From contig NZ_MZXW01000050.1 of assembly GCF_004123905.1 (NCBI RefSeq), forward strand, positions 434,001 through 498,000: 64,000 nt of DNA, given 5' to 3'. A program made the translations under genes and the position numbers. The notes under the pieces were generated by a model. That model saw only the letters and a program-made list of their open reading frames with translations. It had not been told where the DNA came from and did no database searches. Origin of the DNA: Bradyrhizobium betae (GTDB taxonomy: Bacteria; Pseudomonadota; Alphaproteobacteria; Rhizobiales; Xanthobacteraceae). This document shows, in pieces, positions 16,582-24,122 of the stretch. How positions within the stretch are numbered: the stretch's first letter is position 1; every line of letters starts with the position of its first letter.

Positions 16582-17295
16582 ATGAAGCCTTCCATGGTCA
16601 CGATCGAGCCGTATGGGCATTTCTGTAGCGATTGTGCGGTCCGCGAGTTCGCGGTGTGTTCGTCGCTGGACCCGTCCGAACTCAGGCAATTCGAGCATCT
16701 CGGGCGCCGCGTCCATTTCGACGGGGGCAAGACCGTGTTCTCCGAAGAGGACATCACGACCTCGTTCTACAATCTCCTCAAGGGCGTCATGCGGCTCTAC
16801 AAGCTGCTGCCCGACGGTCGGCGGCAGATCGTGGGCCTTGCCTTGCCTGGCGATTTCCTGGGGATGAATATTTCCGGCCGCCACAATTTTTCGGCCGATG
16901 CGATCGGTGGTGTCACCGTCTGCCAGTTTGCGAAAGCACCCTTTGGCCGTTTCATCGAGGACCGGCCGCATCTGCTGCGGCGGATCAACGAGCTGGCGAT
17001 TCGCGAGTTGAGCCAGGCGCGCGACCATATGGTTCTGCTCGGCCGCCGCTCGGCCGATGAGAAGGTCGCGGCCTTTCTGCTCGGCTGGCGCGAGCGGCTG
17101 GTCTCGCTCAAGGAGCCGTCCGACAGGGTTCCGCTGCCGATGAGCCGCCGGGACATCGCCGATTATCTCGGCCTGACTATCGAGACCGTCAGCCGTACCT
17201 TCACCAAGCTGGAGCGCCACGGGGCGATTGAGATCATCCACGGCGGCATCAGCCTGCTCGACCCCGCACGCGTCGAGGCCCTTGCCGCGGCCTGA
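16582..17295 (+). CDS. fnrN: FnrN/FixK1-type oxygen-responsive Crp/Fnr regulator
   Basis: Crp/Fnr regulator of 237 aa. The N-terminus carries C15-x2-C18-x7-C26 and a central C114, the set expected to hold an oxygen-labile 4Fe-4S cluster in FnrN and Bradyrhizobium FixK1 but lacking in FixK2. The cNMP-like beta roll spans about 35-140, and the HTH includes LGLTIETVSRTFTKL, whose E-x2-S-R recognition residues match those of FNR reading TTGA. The ATG at 16582 has GGAG 6-7 bases upstream; a TTG at 16570 is less likely. It carries an upstream FNR box and lies beside the operon likely to be its target. Confidence 0.9.
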   Translation: MKPSMVTIEPYGHFCSDCAVREFAVCSSLDPSELRQFEHLGRRVHFDGGKTVFSEEDITTSFYNLLKGVMRLYKLLPDGRRQIVGLALPGDFLGMNISGRHNFSADAIGGVTVCQFAKAPFGRFIEDRPHLLRRINELAIRELSQARDHMVLLGRRSADEKVAAFLLGWRERLVSLKEPSDRVPLPMSRRDIADYLGLTIETVSRTFTKLERHGAIEIIHGGISLLDPARVEALAAA

Positions 17296-17603
17296 CGCCC
17301 GATCTTGCCGCCACTGCCCAATTTTTTGAGAGATCGCGTCGCATTTTGCTGCATCCTCGGCGGGGCCTTCCCCGACGGGTTCGTGGCCGTCTGACAGCGC
17401 CTCGACGCAATGGGGCGTGCGATAGCTGCAACTCTGCATCGACCGGGAGGCATCGGCGCATCCTTCGGATGCCGGCTTCCAGCCTGACGGCGGCATTTTC
17501 GCCGCATTTGCTTAAAACAGCGCGCATGCTTTCCGGTTGAAAAGCCTGCTAGTACTGACTACGCAAGAGTTCCAGTGCCTCGCAGTCTTAGGAGTCCAGC
17601 GGC
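17296..17603. other. intergenic region with no supported gene
   Basis: About 308 bp between the two Crp-family genes. No FNR box, strong hairpin or credible small gene was seen. A weak promoter-like TTGAAA occurs near 17537. Confidence 0.4.
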
Positions 17604-18332
17604 GTGCCTCAGGACAAGACCGGCGACCCCCGACAAGCGGCGGGCAACAAATTATCGGTCCTGCGCAAGCATCCGATCTTCGCGGATCTGGAGCCGGAGG
17701 CTCTCGACCAGCTGTGCCGCTATGCCAAGCACACCACGGTGAAGCGCGGTGCGACGATCGCCGCCAAGGGCGATCCCGGCAATAATCTGTTCGCGGTGAT
17801 CACGGGAACAGTGAAGATATCCTCTTCGTCGCCTGACGGGAGGAATGCCATTCTCAATCTGATCGGTCCCGGAGAAATCTTTGGCGAGATCGCCGTCCTC
17901 GACGGCGCGCCACGCTCGGCCGACGCGACCGCCAACACCAATTGCGAGCTCTACATCATCGACCGCCGCGACTTCCTTCCGTTCGTGAAGAGTCAGCCGG
18001 CATTGGCGATGAAATTCATCGAACTGCTTTGTGCGCGCCTGCGCTGGACCAGCCAGCAGGTCGAGCAGGTGATCCTGCAAAATCTGCCGGGCCGGCTCGC
18101 AAGCGCGCTGCTCGGTCTCACTGAGGAGCGCAAGCTCGACTCCGGCAGCGGCACGCTCGCCATCACGCAGCAAGAGATCAGCGAGATGGTGGGGATGACG
18201 CGCGAAAGCATCAACAAGCAATTGCGCGCCTGGGCCGGACGCAGTTGGGTTCGTCTCGAGCACGGCGCCATCGTGGTGCTCGACACCGATGCGCTGCGCG
18301 AGCTCGCCGAGAGCGGCCTCGACGGCGAGTGA
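17604..18332 (+). CDS. Crp/Fnr family transcriptional regulator (cNMP-binding type)
   Basis: Regulator of 242 aa with a cyclic-nucleotide-binding beta roll (about 25-145). The region FGEIAVLDGAPRSADATA resembles the phosphate-binding cassette of cNMP-binding proteins. The C-terminal HTH is about 170-225 (TQQEISEMVGMTRESINKQL). It lacks the N-terminal cysteines of FnrN, and its recognition helix differs from the TTGA-reading E-x2-S-R, so it probably reads another site and senses a nucleotide or another small ligand. The start is GTG at 17604, preceded by AGGAG about 9-13 bases upstream. It runs tail to tail with the cyclase gene, 4 bp apart. Confidence 0.87.
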   Translation: MPQDKTGDPRQAAGNKLSVLRKHPIFADLEPEALDQLCRYAKHTTVKRGATIAAKGDPGNNLFAVITGTVKISSSSPDGRNAILNLIGPGEIFGEIAVLDGAPRSADATANTNCELYIIDRRDFLPFVKSQPALAMKFIELLCARLRWTSQQVEQVILQNLPGRLASALLGLTEERKLDSGSGTLAITQQEISEMVGMTRESINKQLRAWAGRSWVRLEHGAIVVLDTDALRELAESGLDGE

Positions 18333-18336
18333 GGCC

Positions 18337-19119
18337 TTATCGCCGGTCGTCGATGATGGCGACCGCGCGGGTCCAGCCTGCGGAGGCGCGTTCGATCTTC
18401 ACCGGGAAGCATGACACCGTGAACCCGGTCGAAGGCAGCTTGTCGAGATTGTGTAATTTCTCGAGATGGCAATAGCCGATGTGCCGTCCCGCCTTGTGGC
18501 CCTCCCAGATCAGGCCGGCATCTTTTGTTTCTGCATATTTCTTTGCGGTGTAGACGAACGGCGCGTCCCAGCTCCAGCCGTCGGTGCCGGTCAGCCGCAC
18601 GCCGCGTTCGAGCAGGTACATGGTGGCCTCATAGCCCATGCCGCAGCCGGAATTGACGTAATCGGCCTGACCGAATTTGGCGCCCGCGCTGGTGTTGACG
18701 ACGACAATCTCCAGCGGCGACAGCGTGTGCCCGATGCGCTTCAGCTCCGTCTCGACATCGTCGGCCGTCACCACGTAGCCATCCGGTAGGTTCCGGAAGT
18801 CGAGCTTAACGCCGGGCTGATAACACCATTCCAGCGGCACCTCGTCGATCGTCCATGAGCGCTCGCCGCGATTCATGGTCGGATGGAAGTGCCAGGGCGC
18901 ATCGAGATGCGTACCGTTGTGGGTCGACAGCGAGACCTGCTCGACAGCCCAGCCCTGGCCGTCCGGCAAATCCTGCGCCTTGAGACCGTCGAAAAACCGC
19001 AACATGCGCGGCAGGCCCTGCTGGTGATCGATATAGTGGATCGTCGGGTGATTGCCCGGCGGATCGGCCGTCACGTCGTTTCTGAGCGGCACGGAAATAT
19101 CGATCAGCTTCCGCGGCAT
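18337..19119 (-). CDS. cyclase family protein (kynurenine formamidase-like hydrolase)
   Basis: Metal-dependent hydrolase of 260 aa in the cyclase/kynurenine-formamidase-like family. The metal-binding motif is H67-NGT-H71-L-D73-APW-H77-F-H79. A second conserved region VVVNTSAGAKFG follows. These enzymes hydrolyse amide or lactone-like bonds in small molecules. The ATG at 19119 is chosen because GAGGGA precedes it with normal spacing; the frame stays open upstream. It is divergent from the TRAP transporter operon, suggesting a shared catabolic pathway, but the substrate is unknown. Confidence 0.85.
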   Translation of the reverse strand: MPRKLIDISVPLRNDVTADPPGNHPTIHYIDHQQGLPRMLRFFDGLKAQDLPDGQGWAVEQVSLSTHNGTHLDAPWHFHPTMNRGERSWTIDEVPLEWCYQPGVKLDFRNLPDGYVVTADDVETELKRIGHTLSPLEIVVVNTSAGAKFGQADYVNSGCGMGYEATMYLLERGVRLTGTDGWSWDAPFVYTAKKYAETKDAGLIWEGHKAGRHIGYCHLEKLHNLDKLPSTGFTVSCFPVKIERASAGWTRAVAIIDDRR

Positions 19120-19448
19120 GGGCATTCCCTCGGGATGATGCATTCTGTTTTGGCGCATCTTGAGGCGGCTCCAGATGCGGCGTCAAGTAACGCACCGGTG
19201 TGGATGCCTTCGGAAAAACGGCACTATCTGGCGGTTGCCTTCTCGGACCACCGCGTGATCGATCGATGCAACTCCAGCATTGATCGATGCCGGAATTGGC
19301 TTGGACTCAGAATGCCGCCCGCCCTAGGGACGACATTGGCGAAATCACGCTGATGCAGCGCGTATCGCTCAGGAACGGGGCGACCGATCTCGCCCGAACC
19401 TCCAAGCCGCAACCAATAGCGGTCGAGCACAAAACCAGAGGAACGACC
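19120..19448. other. intergenic region upstream of the cyclase and small frameshifted gene
   Basis: About 330 bp. Two direct copies of GATCGATGC (near 19258 and 19282) could be regulatory sites. No gene was supported here. Confidence 0.4.
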
Positions 19449-19687
19449 ATGGATACGACGAGCATCATTACCTCGCGTCCGGCATTGGCCGACGGCGGGG
19501 CGGGATTGCAAGGGACCGGCACTTGCCGGCCAAGCACGGCGCCGACCTGCGCGCTGTCATCAATCAGCCAAATCCACTCGACTCGGCCGCGCAATCCTAC
19601 CAAGGTGGTGCGGTTGTGACGCTTGACTTCGCACCTGAAGTGGAGCGACCCAAGGCGACCGGCAGCACCTGCCCAACGACGACATAA
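19449..19687 (+). pseudogene. small frameshifted hypothetical gene
   Basis: An ATG at 19449 with AGAGGAACG upstream begins a protein-like stretch (MDTTSIITSRPALADGG). The frame then becomes arginine/threonine-rich low-quality sequence. From about 19515 the third frame (offset +2) gives a natural-looking continuation (LPAKHGADLRAVINQPNP, then AAQSYQGGAVVTLDFAPEVE) and ends at TAA 19685-19687. A single missing base near 19500-19515 would join them into a protein of roughly 78 aa. It may be a decayed gene or a sequencing error. No family was recognised. It sits just ahead of dctP. Confidence 0.4.
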
Positions 19688-19709
19688 TCAACTCAGGAGG
19701 AAAGCCCAG

Positions 19710-20681
19710 ATGAAGACACTGATCGGTATCATCGCTGCCGCTGCGCTGGCGGTCTCAGCACCTTTCGCGACCGCACGCGACTTCCGCTCCGCCGACATTC
19801 ACCCCGCCGATTATCCGACCGTCGAGGCCGTCAAGTTCATGGGCAAGCAGCTCGCGACGGCGAGCGGCGGCAAGCTCGGCGTGAAGGTGTTTCCCAACGG
19901 CGCGCTGGGCTCCGAGAAGGACACCATCGAGCAGCTCAAGATCGGCGCACTCGACATGATGCGGATCAACGCATCGCCGCTGAACAATTTCGTGCCGGAA
20001 ACCATCGCGTTGTGCCTGCCCTTCGTTTTCCGGGACACGCAGCACATGCGCAATGTGCTTGACGGGCCGATTGGCGATGAGATCCTCGCGGCCATGGCGC
20101 CCGCAGGCCTGGTCGGCCTTGCCTATTACGACAGCGGCGCCCGGTCCATTTACACCGTCAAGGCACCGGTCAAGTCGCTCGCCGACCTCAAGGGCCTGAA
20201 GATCCGCGTCCAGCAATCCGATTTGTGGGTCGGCATGATCCAGAGCCTTGGAGCCAACCCGACGCCGATGCCCTATGGCGAGGTCTACACCGCGCTCAAG
20301 ACCGGCCTGGTGGACGCTGCCGAGAACAACTGGCCGTCCTACGAGTCCTCGCGCCATTTCGAGGCCGCCAAGTTCTACAATGTCACCGAGCACTCGCTGG
20401 CGCCCGAAGTTCTCGTGATGTCCAAGACGGTCTGGGATACGTTGAGCAAGGAGGACCAGGCGATGGTCCGCAAGGCGGCCAAGGAATCGGTGCCCGTCAT
20501 GCGCAAGCTCTGGGACGAGCGCGAGCAGGCCTCCCGCAAGACCGTCGAAGCCGCCGGCGTCCAGGTCGTGACGATCGCCAACAAGCAGGAATTCGTCGAC
20601 GCGATGAAGCCGGTGTACGACAAGTTCGCCGGTGACGAGAAGCTGAAGGGCCTCGTCAAGCGTATCCAGGACACGAAGTAA
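19710..20681 (+). CDS. dctP: TRAP transporter solute-binding protein, DctP family
   Basis: Periplasmic solute receptor of 323 aa with a Sec signal peptide (about 1-22, ending PFATA). Family features include the MGKQLATASGGKLGVKVFPNGALG region, the ligand-carboxylate arginine region near GLKIRVQQSD, and TALKTGLVDAAENNW. It feeds carboxylate-type solutes to the membrane subunits encoded next. The ATG at 19710 has a strong AGGAGG; the frame upstream overlaps the decayed small gene. Ligand identity cannot be deduced. Confidence 0.93.
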   Translation: MKTLIGIIAAAALAVSAPFATARDFRSADIHPADYPTVEAVKFMGKQLATASGGKLGVKVFPNGALGSEKDTIEQLKIGALDMMRINASPLNNFVPETIALCLPFVFRDTQHMRNVLDGPIGDEILAAMAPAGLVGLAYYDSGARSIYTVKAPVKSLADLKGLKIRVQQSDLWVGMIQSLGANPTPMPYGEVYTALKTGLVDAAENNWPSYESSRHFEAAKFYNVTEHSLAPEVLVMSKTVWDTLSKEDQAMVRKAAKESVPVMRKLWDEREQASRKTVEAAGVQVVTIANKQEFVDAMKPVYDKFAGDEKLKGLVKRIQDTK

Positions 20682-20745
20682 GGCCATAGCGTCGGGTCCG
20701 GCGTCGCCGCAAGGCGACACCGGATTCGCGCAAGGAGACGCTGGA

Positions 20746-21294
20746 ATGACAGACCCACATGTCGCAAGCCACGAGCAGGAGGTCGCCGGACGCCCGTCCA
20801 CCGGCTTGCTGTCGCGGATCAATGCCGTCGTCGCTCGGCTGGGCATGTATCTGTCCGTAACCGGCCTGCTCGTCATCGTCACCATCGTGTTCTACCAGGT
20901 GTTCGGACGTTACGTGCTCAATTCCAGCCCGACCTGGACCGAGAACCTCGCACTGGTTCTGATCCTCTATGTCACGCTGATCGGCGCCGCCGTGGGCGTG
21001 CGCGATGCCGGGCATATCGGCATGGACAGTCTGCTGGTGATGCTGCCGGACCATGTGCGCGAGAAGATCGAACTGGTGATCCACATTCTCGTGGCCGTGT
21101 TCGGCCTCGCGATGGCCTACAACGGCTGGATCCTCGGGGCGTCGGTCGGAACTGTAAAAATCCCCAATCTCGGCCTGCCTGAGGTGATCCGCTACGTGCC
21201 GCTGATCGCCTCCGGCGTCCTGATCGTCTCCTTCTCAATCGAGCACATCATTGCTCTCCTGCGCGGCGAAGAGGTCGTCCCCTCATGGAACTGA
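20746..21294 (+). CDS. dctQ: TRAP transporter small permease, DctQ family
   Basis: Inner-membrane subunit of 182 aa with four predicted membrane helices (about 32-54, 65-85, 105-125 and 145-167), typical for DctQ. The motif region FYQVFGRYVLNSSPTWTENLA is characteristic. AAGGAG lies upstream of the ATG. It overlaps the large permease by 10 bp, consistent with an operon. Confidence 0.92.
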   Translation: MTDPHVASHEQEVAGRPSTGLLSRINAVVARLGMYLSVTGLLVIVTIVFYQVFGRYVLNSSPTWTENLALVLILYVTLIGAAVGVRDAGHIGMDSLLVMLPDHVREKIELVIHILVAVFGLAMAYNGWILGASVGTVKIPNLGLPEVIRYVPLIASGVLIVSFSIEHIIALLRGEEVVPSWN

Positions 21295-22577
21295 TCATTC
21301 TCGGCGCCACGTTCTTCGGCTTCCTTGTTCTTGGCGTTCCCGTTGCCTTCGCGATCGGCCTCTCGGCGATTTGCACCATCCTCTATGAAGGCCTGCCGGT
21401 TGCCGTCATCTTCCAGCAGATGATGTCGGGGATGAACATCTTCTCCTTCCTGGCCATCCCGTTCTTCGTCTTCAGCGGTGAGCTGATGCTGCATGGCGGC
21501 GTTGCCGACAAGATCGTGCAGCTCGCCAAGAATCTCGTCGGACACATCCGCGGCGGGCTCGGCATGTCGAACGTGGTCGCCTGCACGCTGTTCGGCGGCG
21601 TCTCCGGTTCGCCCGTGGCCGACGTGTCGGCAATGGGCGCGGTGATGATCCCGATGATGAAAAAGGAGGGGTTCGACACCGACTACGCCGTCAACGTCAC
21701 CACCCACGCCTCGCTGGTCGGTGCGCTGATGCCGACCAGCCACAACATGATCATCTATGCGCTCGCCGCCGGCGGCAAGGTCTCGATCGGTGCGCTGATC
21801 GCCGCTGGCCTCCTGCCGGCACTCGTGCTGATGGTGTGCATGCTGGTCGCCGCTTATGCGGTGGCAGTGAAGCGCGGCTATCCGGCCGGAAAATTCCCGG
21901 GCTGGCCCGCGGTGTTTCGCTCGTTCGCAGCCGCGTTGCCCGGCCTTCTGATCGTCGGCATCATCCTTGCCGGCATCCTTTCTGGCGTCTTCACCGCAAC
22001 TGAATCCGCGGCCGTCGCGGTCACCTACACGATCCTGCTGACGTTCTTCATCTACCGCACCATGACCTTGCCGAATTTCCTGCGGGCTGCAGCGAAGGCG
22101 GTGAAGACGACGGGCGTGGTGCTGCTGCTGATCGGCGTCTCCACCATGTTCCAATATCTGATGGGGCTCTACGAAGTCGCCGACTTTGCCGGCGATCTGA
22201 TGAGCAAGGTCTCCCAGCAACCGTGGGTCATCTTCCTGCTGATCAATATCATCCTGTTCGTGCTCGGCACGTTCATGGACATGGCTGCGACCATCCTGAT
22301 CTGCACCCCGATCTTCCTGCCGATCGCGATGAAGGCCGGCATGGATCCGGTGCAGTTCGGCATGCTGATGCTGATCAACTGCGCGCTGGGGCTGAACACC
22401 CCGCCGGTCGGAACGACGCAGTTCGTGGGCTGCGCCATCGGCGGCATCTCGGTGGGCGCGGTGATGCGCACCATCCTGCCGTTCTACGCCGCCCTGATCG
22501 CAGCTCTGATGTTCGTGACTTACGTGCCCGCATTCTCGCTGTGGCTGCCCCGCCTTTTGATGGGTTACAAGGGATAG
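21285..22577 (+). CDS. dctM: TRAP transporter large permease, DctM family
   Basis: Inner-membrane transport subunit of 430 aa with about 12 hydrophobic segments. Family stretches include AIPFFVFSGELMLHGGVADK, GGVSGSPVADVSAMGAVMIP and GLNTPPVGTTQF. It uses the sodium gradient for uptake of the solute bound by DctP. It overlaps dctQ by 10 bp and is followed 24 bp later by an SDR gene that may oxidise the imported solute. Confidence 0.94.
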   Translation: MELIILGATFFGFLVLGVPVAFAIGLSAICTILYEGLPVAVIFQQMMSGMNIFSFLAIPFFVFSGELMLHGGVADKIVQLAKNLVGHIRGGLGMSNVVACTLFGGVSGSPVADVSAMGAVMIPMMKKEGFDTDYAVNVTTHASLVGALMPTSHNMIIYALAAGGKVSIGALIAAGLLPALVLMVCMLVAAYAVAVKRGYPAGKFPGWPAVFRSFAAALPGLLIVGIILAGILSGVFTATESAAVAVTYTILLTFFIYRTMTLPNFLRAAAKAVKTTGVVLLLIGVSTMFQYLMGLYEVADFAGDLMSKVSQQPWVIFLLINIILFVLGTFMDMAATILICTPIFLPIAMKAGMDPVQFGMLMLINCALGLNTPPVGTTQFVGCAIGGISVGAVMRTILPFYAALIAALMFVTYVPAFSLWLPRLLMGYKG

Positions 22578-22601
22578 CAGCAACACAGGGAGACACCGTC
22601 C

Positions 22602-23408
22602 GTGACTGACTATCGCAAGCTCTTCGACCTCACCGGCAAGACGGCCGTCGTACTCGGCGCCGCCTCCGGCATCGGCAAATCGTCCGCCGAAGCGCTGGCG
22701 GGGCTCGGCGCCCGCGTCGTCTGCGCCGATCGCGCGCTTGACGCAGCGGAGGCGACGGCCGCGGGCATCCGCGACAAGGGCGGATGGGCCGAGGCTGCCG
22801 CGTGCGATGCCGCGAGCGCTGCGGACGTCAACGCGCTGGCCAAAACCGTGATGCAGAAATTTTCGCGGCTCGACATCGCCGTGACGACGCCCGGGCTCAA
22901 CATCCGCAAAACCATCCTCGACTACACCGAGGAGGATCTCGACCGCGTCCTCAACCTCAACGTCAAGGGCACCGTCTGGTTCTTCCAGGCTTTTGGCCGC
23001 ATCATGGTTGCGCAGAAGGGCGGCAGCATCATCGCCTGTTCCTCGGTCCGTGCGGTGACCATCGAGCCCGGCCTTGGCGTCTACGGCTCGACCAAGGCAG
23101 CCATTGGCCTGCTGGTGAAGGGCTTTGCCTCCGAGGTCGGCCACGCTGGCGTGCGCGTCAACGCAATTGCGCCGAGCATCGCCGAGACCGCGCTGACCGG
23201 CCCGTTCAAGCAGCGGCCCGACATCTATAATCTCTACGCCGGTCACACCGTGTTCAACCGCTGGAGCAGCGCCGACGAGGTCGCCACCGCCGTGGCCTAT
23301 CTTGCCTCGGACGCCGCGAGCTACGTCAGCGGCAGCACGCTGTTCGTCGATGGCGGCTGGACCGCGGTCGACGGTCCGCCGACCGGTCTCACCCAACTGC
23401 ACAAATAG
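22602..23408 (+). CDS. short-chain dehydrogenase/reductase (classical SDR)
   Basis: NAD(P)-dependent oxidoreductase of 268 aa. The cofactor motif GAASGIG is at about residues 18-24. The catalytic serine lies in IACSSVRAV, with Y and K in VYGSTKAA (YxxxK). The C-terminus SGSTLFVDGGWTAVDG is typical. The start is GTG at 22602 with AGGGAG upstream. As the last gene of the TRAP operon it likely acts on the transported hydroxy compound or its product. The substrate is unknown. Confidence 0.9.
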   Translation: MTDYRKLFDLTGKTAVVLGAASGIGKSSAEALAGLGARVVCADRALDAAEATAAGIRDKGGWAEAAACDAASAADVNALAKTVMQKFSRLDIAVTTPGLNIRKTILDYTEEDLDRVLNLNVKGTVWFFQAFGRIMVAQKGGSIIACSSVRAVTIEPGLGVYGSTKAAIGLLVKGFASEVGHAGVRVNAIAPSIAETALTGPFKQRPDIYNLYAGHTVFNRWSSADEVATAVAYLASDAASYVSGSTLFVDGGWTAVDGPPTGLTQLHK

Positions 23409-23423
23409 GGCGCCCATCCGCAC

Positions 23424-24122
23424 CTAGCCGGCAAAACCCACGCGCTGGCGCAACTCCCTGTGATCCGCGCCGGTCAGCAACGCGATCAGCGCGGCGGCCT
23501 CCTTCGGGTGCGCGGCCCGCGTGGTCACCCCGGCCGTGTACATCGTCACCAGCTCACATCCCGGGGGCAGAGATCCTGATAGTGCAATGCCATCGGTCGC
23601 GATGATCTCGGTCGCCTGGGTGCAACCGATGGGCCTTTGCGCTGTAGAGTTCGCAAGCTCCCGCATCGCAGTCGCGCCGTTCGGGAATATCTTGAGGCGC
23701 GATGCGATCTCATAGGCGATGCCGAGCTGGTCGAGCACTCCAGCGAAATGTTGTCCCGCGGTGGAGGCCTTTGTGTCGGGAACGTAGATGGCGTCGGCGG
23801 AACGCAGCACCTCGCGCAAGTCGGGTTCGGACTTCACCACCACCTTGGGATCACGGCTGCGGACCGCCAGTGCGGTCTCGACCTTGCCGATGTCCGCGAT
23901 CGAGGTGGGGACGACGAGCTTGTCTCCGGCCAGCTTCGCAAGGAGCGCCTGCGTCAGGATGACGAGATCGGCCGGTGTGCTCGCGCGCAGCTTGTCGGCC
24001 ATGATACCGACCGCACCGAATTCGCCGTCGATGCCGAAGCCGGTCTGCGCCTTGAAGGGCTCGGTGAGGCCGCGCACCAGGCCTTGCGCCGCGCCGCCGC
24101 TCAAAATGGTCACTGTCGTCAC
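23424..24122 (-). CDS. ModA-like substrate-binding protein without signal peptide
   Basis: Periplasmic-binding-protein fold of 232 aa, similar to the molybdate/anion-binding ModA group (TVTILSGGAAQGLVRGLTEP, then LVILTQALLAKLA and KIFPNGATAMRELAN). The GTG start at 24122 overlaps the hydroxylase stop (GTGA), leaving no signal peptide, so the product should be cytoplasmic. It is the last gene of the binding-protein/molybdenum hydroxylase operon. It may bind a small acid or assist the cofactor of the hydroxylase; both are inference. Confidence 0.78.
   Translation of the reverse strand: MTTVTILSGGAAQGLVRGLTEPFKAQTGFGIDGEFGAVGIMADKLRASTPADLVILTQALLAKLAGDKLVVPTSIADIGKVETALAVRSRDPKVVVKSEPDLREVLRSADAIYVPDTKASTAGQHFAGVLDQLGIAYEIASRLKIFPNGATAMRELANSTAQRPIGCTQATEIIATDGIALSGSLPPGCELVTMYTAGVTTRAAHPKEAAALIALLTGADHRELRQRVGFAG

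Noticed and set aside
21192..23423. A 743-codon antisense frame over the TRAP and SDR genes
   Set aside because: It is the shadow of well-supported genes with clear ribosome sites and motifs.
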